Shown: positions 1 to 5,271 of the stretch, piece by piece
Position numbering within the stretch: position 1 is the first letter of the stretch
Layout: each line of letters opens with the position of its first letter
Assembly (NCBI GenBank): GCA_021295935.1
Contig: JAGWBL010000087.1
Location: 1 to 5,271 of the forward strand
Length of the DNA stretch: 5,271 bases
Reading direction: 5' to 3'
Origin: Pseudomonadales bacterium
GTDB lineage: Bacteria > Pseudomonadota > Gammaproteobacteria > Pseudomonadales > Azotimanducaceae
Notes under the pieces: model-generated
The model's input: the letters and a program-made list of their open reading frames with translations, nothing else
Told to the model about the DNA's origin: nothing
Database searches by the model: none
Made by a program: the position numbers and the translations under genes

Positions 1-419
1 GGCGTCGGGATGCTGGAAGAACGTCTCGGAGCTCCTTCCTCGCCAAGCAAGGGCTACAGACTTGAAGTCTGCAAGCGCCCATTCGTCATCGTAGCAACCA
101 CGCGTTCCGGATGCAAGCAGTCGACGAGAATCCGGGATTGCCTAACAACACCGGATCGAGCATCCACGCTCTCCTCTCTCGCTTCGCGGCACGTCGCGGT
201 TCATGCGCCCTGGGAGTCCAATCCAGGACAGGCCAGCGTGGCGAAGAACGGCCTGAACATGAGTGCAGAACGAGCACTTCGGGTGTCTTCCTGCCAACGG
301 GGGAGCCGAGGGTTCGGGAATGGCGATTCGGCGCTTGGCACGCTTCTCCAGAGCAACGATACGCGATCCTGGCTTCGAGAGTCTACGTGGTGGGCGCTCC
401 CGACCCGGCGGGTTCTGGA
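1..419. other. No callable gene; region downstream of the maiA operon
   Basis: This stretch follows the stop codon of the isomerase gene on the minus strand. Its long open frames on either strand give Arg/Ser/Pro-rich translations without family motifs, so I do not call them genes. Three things are visible. Minus-strand positions 93 to 1 translate to protein-like sequence beginning YDDEWALADFKSVALAWRG, but the frame is closed by a TAG at 142-144 and has no ATG, GTG or TTG between that stop and this segment. A GTG-started frame of 93 codons (423 to 142, minus) overlaps the isomerase stop as GTGA. A perfect 15-nt palindrome lies at 57-71. No hairpin followed by a T-run marks the end of the operon. 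Confidence 0.5.
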
Positions 420-1064
420 TCACTTCGCGTCTGGCTGGTTTTCGGGTTGGGCGTCGATGAACGCGCTCAAGCGAAGGCAGTTCGCCTCAACCTGTCGGAT
501 CAATGGAAAGGGAGCCAAGTCGACTTCAAATCGCCTTGCGTTGTAGATCTGCGGAACCAGACACACATCCGCGAGAGTGGGGTTGTCACCGTGACAGAAA
601 TCCGAGTGGTGCGGCCTTCTCGCGAGCGATGCTTCAAAGGCTCGCATCCCCTCGGTCACCCAGTGCGCGTACCAGCGGGATCGGCGTCGGGAATCGATCT
701 TGAATTCCCCAGCCAGGTACTGCAGCACTCGGAGATTGTTCAATGGATGAACATCGCAGGCGACCGACATCGCGAGCGCTCGAACCTGTGCGCGTTCGGT
801 GACATCATCTGGAAGCAAGGGAGGATCCGGCAAGACTTCTTCCAAGTATTCAATGATCGCCATTGACTGAGTGAGCACGCTCGAGCCTGACTCCAGGACA
901 GGAACCAGCATTTGTGGATTCAGCTGTGCGAAGGACGGTTCGCGATGCTCGCCACCATCGCGAACCAGGGAAACCTCTCGGTGTGTCCAGTCGACCCCTT
1001 TGAGATTGAGCGCAATCCGTACGCGGTAGGCAGCGGAGGAACGCCAGTAACCATGCAGAATCAT
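420..1064 (-). CDS. maiA: Maleylacetoacetate isomerase (zeta-class GST family)
   Basis: The enzyme converts 4-maleylacetoacetate to 4-fumarylacetoacetate with glutathione as cofactor, the penultimate step of tyrosine/phenylalanine breakdown through homogentisate, in the cytoplasm. The 214-residue length is normal for the family. The N-terminal thioredoxin-like domain (about 1-80) opens with GYWRSSAAYRVRIALNLKG at residues 5-23. This is the zeta signature with catalytic Ser9-Ser10, and Ala11 stands where eukaryotic members have Cys, as in many bacterial homologues. The cis-proline is Pro55 (LVPVLE) and the glutathione-binding Gln66-Ser67 follows (QSMAIIEYLEE). The helical C-terminal domain has the conserved CDVHPLNNLRVL (103-114) and TLADVCLVPQIYNARRF (163-179). 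The ATG at 1064 gives the standard N-terminus and has a weak GGA five bases upstream. It begins 9 nt after the fumarylacetoacetase stop, so the two are probably cotranscribed and perhaps translationally coupled. Confidence 0.96.
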   Translation of the reverse strand: MILHGYWRSSAAYRVRIALNLKGVDWTHREVSLVRDGGEHREPSFAQLNPQMLVPVLESGSSVLTQSMAIIEYLEEVLPDPPLLPDDVTERAQVRALAMSVACDVHPLNNLRVLQYLAGEFKIDSRRRSRWYAHWVTEGMRAFEASLARRPHHSDFCHGDNPTLADVCLVPQIYNARRFEVDLAPFPLIRQVEANCLRLSAFIDAQPENQPDAK

Positions 1065-1073
1065 GGTTCCAGT

Positions 1074-2375
1074 TCAATCCAGCCAGTCGTGTCCAATCGC
1101 AGGAAGAACCTCTCCCACCGCCGTTCCGAACCCGAGTCGATAGCCATGCCCTTCGCTCCACCCGCAAAGGGCAAGCGTGTCTCCATCCTCGATGAACGTG
1201 CGTTCGCTTCCGTCTTGAAGCTTCAACGGCTCTGTCCCGTTCCAGGTTCGCTCCAAGAGGCTGCCGGTCGAATTCCTCTCCGATCCGCTTATGGTTCCGG
1301 AACCAAGCAGATCACCTGTCTGCATGCCGCATCCGCCGATGGCATGATGCGCGAGTTGCTGCGCGCTTGACCAGTACATGTGCCTGAAGTTGGTGCGACA
1401 CAAAGTGGTCGCGTCGCGCGTTCCCTCGGGTTGCAGGCTCGCCGATAGTTGGATGTCGAAATTGAAGTCTCCGTCCTGACGGAGATAGGGAAGCGGCACA
1501 GGATTCTGCACTGGGCCGGACACCCGGAAAGGGGCCAGAGCTTCTTGGGTGACTATCCATGGAGAGATGGTTGTTGCGAACGCTTTTGCCTGGAACGGAC
1601 CGAGCGGCTGGTACTCCCAGACCTGGATATCGCGTGCGCTCCAGTCGTTGAGAAGCACGTATCCGAAGATCATGGAGTCCGCTTCGGCAATGGTCACCGG
1701 CTTGCCCATTGGACTGGGACTGCCCACGACCACTCCCATTTCCAATTCAATGTCAAGCCTCCGGCAGGCGCCGAAGCGAGGAGCATCCGAGCCTGGAGGA
1801 CGCGTCTGCCCCAAAGGCCTGCGGATCGGTGTTCCGCTCACTACCACGCTTCCCGCCCTGCCGTTGTACGCGATTGGTATGTGTAGCCAGTTCGGCATCA
1901 GAGCGTTGTCTGCACCGCGAAACATGGTGCCGACGTTGGTGGCGTGTTCCCGGGAAGAGTAAAAGTCGGTGAAGCCCCTGACTTCCACAGGTAGATGCAT
2001 CTCGGCATCGCGCTGCGACACGAGAGCCCGTTCGGCACCGTCTCGTCGGACTTCAGGGCTGTTTTCTCCAGTCGAGAGCAGGTCGGACAGCGCCCGTCGA
2101 GTCTCCGACCAGAGATTCGGGCCCAAGGAGAGGAAGTCGTTGAGGGAGGCGCCATCGAACACCGGATAGGGAGTGGACAAGACTCCCTCACTCTCGAGTG
2201 TTCGAAGATCGAGGATTTGGTCGCCGATTGCCACGCCGGGACGCAAGTCCCTGGAACCGCGTGGCGAAAACACTCCGAACGGCAGGTTTTGGATCGGGAA
2301 CTCCGAACTTGGATCGTTTGCGCTCTCGAGCCAGCTCTTCAGCTCTGGATTGTGAGTCGGGTTCAACTTTGACAT
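1074..2375 (-). CDS. fahA: Fumarylacetoacetase (fumarylacetoacetate hydrolase)
   Basis: The enzyme hydrolyses fumarylacetoacetate to fumarate and acetoacetate, the last step of the homogentisate pathway, in the cytoplasm. The 433-residue protein is a full-length member of the eukaryotic-type FAH family: an SH3-like N-terminal domain (about 20-125) followed by the FAH catalytic fold. Residues matching those known from mouse FAH are all present. The metal ligands are Asp137 (GFTDFYSSREHATNVG), Glu210 and Glu212 (DIELEMGVVVG) and Asp244 (LLNDWSARDIQ). Catalytic or substrate-contacting residues are His144, Arg153, Gln251, Tyr255, Lys264, Thr361 (GSGTISG) and Glu375 (GSLLERTWNG). I chose the ATG at 2375, with a weak TGGGA seven bases upstream, over an in-frame GTG at 2429, because the 18 added residues look unlike the family. 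It is first in the operon, 9 nt before maiA. No clear promoter is visible upstream. Confidence 0.97.
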   Translation of the reverse strand: MSKLNPTHNPELKSWLESANDPSSEFPIQNLPFGVFSPRGSRDLRPGVAIGDQILDLRTLESEGVLSTPYPVFDGASLNDFLSLGPNLWSETRRALSDLLSTGENSPEVRRDGAERALVSQRDAEMHLPVEVRGFTDFYSSREHATNVGTMFRGADNALMPNWLHIPIAYNGRAGSVVVSGTPIRRPLGQTRPPGSDAPRFGACRRLDIELEMGVVVGSPSPMGKPVTIAEADSMIFGYVLLNDWSARDIQVWEYQPLGPFQAKAFATTISPWIVTQEALAPFRVSGPVQNPVPLPYLRQDGDFNFDIQLSASLQPEGTRDATTLCRTNFRHMYWSSAQQLAHHAIGGCGMQTGDLLGSGTISGSERNSTGSLLERTWNGTEPLKLQDGSERTFIEDGDTLALCGWSEGHGYRLGFGTAVGEVLPAIGHDWLD

Positions 2376-2888
2376 GATGCGGTCCCAATGGCTGGTACAG
2401 GAATCACCGGTGCCAGCCGTGGCGCGCACGAGCGAAAACGTGCTGGCGACGGAGTCCCTGTTCCGAAATGGCGGCGCCCTCCGAATGACGAGCTGCGCCG
2501 CGGGCTGACCCCTTCAGGTTCAAGTCTGAAGCCTCCATTCTTGGGTGTTTATCTGCTGTCGCGGACCAAGTCGACGTTCCAAGATCTCCCGCAGACGCGC
2601 GAAGCATGAGACGATGGGGTGGACGCCTGCGTGCAACGGCATTGCAGTGTGCCAAGAACGAAAAGCGTCCCACTTCACGATTGTTGAGCCGTCAGAGCAC
2701 AACTTTAGCGCCCTCGGGGTCGACTTGGCGAAGCGCCGATCCCAGTTGCACGGCGCGTCCGCTGAGGCCTCTTGCTTTTCCGCAAGCGGCTCTCCAAAGC
2801 GTGGCTACGCTACTCTTTGCCATGACAGCCGTGTTGCGTCCCGGCGATGGAAGCGTGCATCATCTCGAGCATTCGCTGCGGCTTCAGG

Positions 2889-3060
2889 AAGCTGGTTCCG
2901 TCCAAACCGACCCACGCGGTGCCGACCCAAGTCCAGCACCCCATCCTGCGCAAGCCCGGAATGGGCGAACATTGAGTGGCTCCGTCCAAGTCCATCCGGA
3001 CGCGGAGACCGACTTCAAGGCACGTTGCATCACGAACTCAAGCCGAGCCCAATGGCTTTC
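2889..3060. repeat. Diverged direct repeat, two copies about 84-88 bp apart
   Basis: The clearest shared piece is TGGTTCCGTCCAA at 2893-2905 and TGGCTCCGTCCAA at 2977-2989, with 12 of 13 bases identical. Further matches follow in the same order if short gaps are allowed: ACGCGG at 2914 and 3000, CCGAC at 2922 and 3009, CAAG at 2928 and 3016, and a looser CAAGCC...ATGG block near 2951 and 3039. The conserved order suggests an old tandem duplication of a unit of roughly 85 bp. The gaps shift the reading frame, so it does not look like a maintained protein repeat. Chance similarity in GC-rich DNA remains possible. Confidence 0.35.
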
Positions 3061-3343
3061 CCCATAGTTCTCGAAGCTGCAGATGCCGTTGGGTTCCCGG
3101 ATCGCCCAGCCTCGGGACCCTGGTGCCTTGCATGATTTCTTGCATCCCAGTGAATCAGTCACTTGGGTGAGTCGACCGCCGAAGTCTTGAGAGTTCAGCA
3201 GTTCCCGACACCGATGGCATGCCCTCGAAGAGCGGTTCAATCCCCTGTTGCCCTTGATGCAATCACGCCCCGTCTTGACCTGATTTTCCCGTATCCGATG
3301 GCGGCTTCGAGTCGCACCAGATTGCACGACGCAACGCCCCTTG

Positions 3344-3372
3344 TTGGCATATCCTCGCCGTTTGGATACATT
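3344..3372 (+). promoter_or_regulatory. Candidate sigma-70 type promoter for uvrA
   Basis: TTGGCA at 3344-3349 matches the -35 consensus at five of six positions. It is followed after 17 bases by TACATT at 3367-3372, a four-of-six match to the -10 consensus. Transcription would start around 3378-3380, leaving a leader of only about 25 bases before the uvrA ATG. Spacing and placement are good but the -10 box is weak, and similar matches arise by chance. I see no LexA-type operator (CTGT-N8-ACAG) overlapping it. Confidence 0.35.
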
Positions 3373-3404
3373 AACAAGTTTGCCCGGATTCCGTTCCCGC
3401 TTAA

Positions 3405-5271
3405 ATGAGTTCGCCGCTCTCGGCCATCTCCGTGCGAGGCGCTCGCACGCACAATCTCAAGAACATCGATCTCGATCTGCCTCGGGACAAGCTGATCGTC
3501 TTCACAGGCCTTTCCGGTTCCGGCAAGTCCTCTCTGGCGTTCGACACGCTCTACGCCGAGGGTCAGAGGCGGTACGTCGAATCGCTCTCCGCCTACGCCC
3601 GTCAGTTCCTGTCGATGATGGAGAAACCCGATGTCGACCATATCGAAGGGCTCTCTCCCGCCATTTCGATCGAGCAGAAAGCCACCTCCCACAATCCGCG
3701 ATCCACGGTTGGTACTGTCACCGAGGTTCACGACTACCTGCGCTTGCTGTTCGCTCGAGCCGGCGAACCGGTCTGTCCGGTCCACAAGCTGGCGTTGAGT
3801 GCACAAACGGTGAGCGAGATGGTCGACCGCGTGATGGAGTTGCCCGCCGAGTCCCGGGTCATGCTGCTCGCGCCGGTCGTTAGCGACCGCAAGGGCGAAC
3901 ACCAATTGGTGTTCGCGGACCTGGTGCGTAATGGGTTCATCCGCGCCCGAGTCGACGGCGAGATCGTCGACCTCGACTATCCGCCTGCCTTGGACAAGAA
4001 CCGGAAACACACGATTGAAGTGGTCGTGGATCGAGTGGTCGTGCGGCCGGGCATCGAACAACGGCTTGCCGAATCGTTCGATACTGCCTTGGATCTGTCC
4101 GAGGGAACCGCCTCCATTCTGGGAATGGAGGACTCCAGCATTTCTGAGCTGTTCAGTTCGCTCTTCGCGTGCCCGCACTGCGGGTTCTCGGTGGGGAAGC
4201 TGGAGCCGAGGATGTTCTCGTTCAACAACCCCGCCGGAGCATGCGCCACCTGCGACGGGCTGGGCGTGATGGAGGTGTTCGACGAGGATCTGATCGTGCC
4301 GGATCACGATCTCTCTATCGCGGAAGGTGCAGTTCGAAACATGGAGCAAGGCCACTGGTTCTTCGCGATCGCCGTGGGCATCGCTTCCTATTTCGATTTC
4401 GACATCGAGCTGCCATGGCGCTCTCTTCCCGAAAGGTTTCGCAGGTACCTCCTCTACGGCGTTCCACCAGCCGACATCGCAAAGTACCACCGTCCCAGCA
4501 AGCGCGTTTCCAAGGCTCGAGCAAGGTGGAAGGGCTTGCTTCCCTCCATGGAGAAGCACTACCGGTCAACCGAATCCTCCATGGTACGGGACGTGCTCCG
4601 CAAGTACATGACCGCACATCCTTGCGCCGACTGCGCGGGAGCGCGGCTTCGCGAAGAGTCCCGAAACGTGTTCGTGGGCGACCGCACGCTGCCCGAAATC
4701 TCAGCGATGTCCATCGAGACTGCCCTTGGCACCGTGCGCGGAATCGAATTGACCGGTCACCGCGGGACCATTGCCGAGAAGATCGTTGGCGAGATCTCGG
4801 CACGACTTCAGTTCCTCGTAGACGTCGGCCTGAACTATCTCACTCTGAATCGCAGTGCGGAATCTCTATCAGGAGGAGAGGCGCAACGCATACGACTTGC
4901 AAGCCAGATCGGCGCGGGGCTCGTCGGGGTGATGTACATCCTGGATGAGCCGTCGATCGGCCTGCACCAAAGAGACAACGCGAGGCTGTTGCGAACACTG
5001 ACACACCTGCGCGATCTGGGCAACACGGTCATAGTTGTGGAACATGACGAGGAGGCGATTCGAAGATCCGACTACATCGTCGATATCGGGCCAGGCGGAG
5101 GCATTCACGGAGGGCATGTTGTGACTAGGGGGCCGCTTGAGACGATCATCGAATACGAGGCGTCGATCACCGCGCAGATCCTGGACAGACGGCGAACGAT
5201 CGCCGTGCCGAAGCGCCGCAAGAGCAGACAACGCAATCAAGCCATCCGTCTCATGCGAGCGCCCGGGAACC
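3405..5271 (+). CDS. uvrA: Excinuclease ABC subunit UvrA, N-terminal 622 residues (runs off the right edge)
   Basis: UvrA is the damage-sensing ATPase of nucleotide excision repair. As a dimer it scans DNA with UvrB and loads UvrB at lesions for UvrC incision. The frame is open to the window end; about 320 more residues are expected for a family length near 940. Walker A of the first ATPase domain is GLSGSGKS at 35-42, with SLSAYARQFL and Gln67 following. The UvrB-binding region begins about residue 130 with CPVH, as in E. coli-type UvrA, and contains RKGEH and KHTIEVVVDR. The first zinc module is Cys256, Cys259, Cys280 and Cys283. The ABC signature LSGGE is at 488-492, Walker B has Asp514-Glu515 (YILDEPSIGLHQRD) and the H-loop has His547 (VVEHDEE). 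The window ends in the linker before the second ATPase domain. The ATG at 3405 is the earliest possible start because an in-frame TAA (3402-3404) abuts it. No Shine-Dalgarno sequence is evident. Confidence 0.97.
   Translation, partial: MSSPLSAISVRGARTHNLKNIDLDLPRDKLIVFTGLSGSGKSSLAFDTLYAEGQRRYVESLSAYARQFLSMMEKPDVDHIEGLSPAISIEQKATSHNPRSTVGTVTEVHDYLRLLFARAGEPVCPVHKLALSAQTVSEMVDRVMELPAESRVMLLAPVVSDRKGEHQLVFADLVRNGFIRARVDGEIVDLDYPPALDKNRKHTIEVVVDRVVVRPGIEQRLAESFDTALDLSEGTASILGMEDSSISELFSSLFACPHCGFSVGKLEPRMFSFNNPAGACATCDGLGVMEVFDEDLIVPDHDLSIAEGAVRNMEQGHWFFAIAVGIASYFDFDIELPWRSLPERFRRYLLYGVPPADIAKYHRPSKRVSKARARWKGLLPSMEKHYRSTESSMVRDVLRKYMTAHPCADCAGARLREESRNVFVGDRTLPEISAMSIETALGTVRGIELTGHRGTIAEKIVGEISARLQFLVDVGLNYLTLNRSAESLSGGEAQRIRLASQIGAGLVGVMYILDEPSIGLHQRDNARLLRTLTHLRDLGNTVIVVEHDEEAIRRSDYIVDIGPGGGIHGGHVVTRGPLETIIEYEASITAQILDRRRTIAVPKRRKSRQRNQAIRLMRAPGN

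Larger units (their letters stand above)
2376..3404. other. Long divergent intergenic region, no recognisable gene
   Basis: About 1.03 kb separates the divergent starts of fumarylacetoacetase and uvrA. I read all six frames. The open frames, including plus 2545-3135 and 2606-3067 and minus 2884-3327 and 2404-2673, give Arg/Ser/Pro/Trp-rich translations without family motifs, good start sites or hydrophobic patterning, so I leave them uncalled. I looked for fragments of homogentisate dioxygenase or 4-hydroxyphenylpyruvate dioxygenase, common partners of this operon, and saw none. I also saw no tRNA-like T-arm. Visible content is a diverged direct repeat (2889-3060), an imperfect GC-rich hairpin at 2766-2791 (five pairs, a mismatch, then three pairs, six-base loop, no T-run), an open frame overlapping the uvrA start (3163-3408) and a candidate uvrA promoter near 3344-3372. 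It could be a decayed gene or intergenic sequence of unknown role. Confidence 0.5.

Noticed and set aside
20..110. Possible selenocysteine tRNA on the minus strand
   Set aside because: Only an anticodon-arm-like palindrome with TCA in a seven-base loop is present. There is no matching acceptor stem, no GGTTCRAnYCC T-arm, no proper D-arm and no long variable arm in place.
111..866. 251-codon plus-strand frame across the left region and maiA
   Set aside because: It is antisense to the isomerase gene for more than half its length and shows no protein motif. The minus-strand reading is clearly the real one.
1449..1962. Plus-strand frames of 137-145 codons opposite fahA
   Set aside because: They overlap the conserved catalytic core of fumarylacetoacetase on the other strand and show no recognisable features.
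2376..2429. Upstream GTG start for fahA adding 18 residues
   Set aside because: The extra residues do not resemble the family N-terminus, while the ATG at 2375 has a weak ribosome-binding site at good spacing.
2766..2791. Imperfect GC-rich hairpin as a transcription terminator
   Set aside because: The stem is broken by a mismatch, and neither strand has a T-run after it. No gene ends nearby.
2810..2995. 61-codon minus-strand frame beginning MDLDGATQCSPIPG
   Set aside because: It falls within the diverged repeat, has no ribosome-binding site that I can see, and matches no family. The two repeat copies shift frame relative to each other, which argues against a coding role.
3237..4559. 440-codon minus-strand open frame opposite the start of uvrA
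   Set aside because: It lies antisense to well-conserved UvrA coding sequence, and its His/Arg/Gly/Val-rich translation has no family motif. Long antisense frames are common in GC-rich genes.

Overview
This window holds two convincing minus-strand genes, one convincing plus-strand gene that runs off the right edge, and about 1.4 kb in which I can identify no gene. The DNA is fairly GC-rich. The UvrA protein has a Cys-Pro-x-His element at the start of its UvrB-binding region and reads very like the E. coli protein as I remember it. That suggests a proteobacterium, most likely gamma- or betaproteobacterial, but I cannot name a genus.

Layout. Positions 1-419 lie downstream of the minus-strand operon and hold no gene I can call, although minus-strand positions 1-93 read as protein-like sequence with no start. 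Positions 420-1064 (minus) encode maleylacetoacetate isomerase (zeta-class glutathione transferase fold). Positions 1074-2375 (minus) encode fumarylacetoacetase with the catalytic and metal-binding residues I recognise. The two are 9 nt apart and form an operon, with fumarylacetoacetase first. Positions 2376-3404 are a 1.03 kb divergent intergenic region with no recognisable gene, a diverged direct repeat, an imperfect hairpin and a candidate promoter close to uvrA. Positions 3405-5271 (plus) encode the first 622 residues of UvrA, cut off just before its second ATP-binding domain.

How the genes work together. The isomerase turns maleylacetoacetate into fumarylacetoacetate, and fumarylacetoacetase splits that into fumarate and acetoacetate. 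These are the last two steps of the homogentisate branch of tyrosine and phenylalanine breakdown. The enzymes for the earlier steps (4-hydroxyphenylpyruvate dioxygenase and homogentisate dioxygenase) are not in the window. UvrA belongs to nucleotide excision repair, is divergently transcribed and has no metabolic link to the operon.

I found no phage, transposon, CRISPR, toxin or defence genes and no clear new system. The points most worth a second look are the long gene-free divergent region with its diverged repeat, the unusual start context of uvrA, and the protein-like but startless minus-strand reading frame at the left edge.
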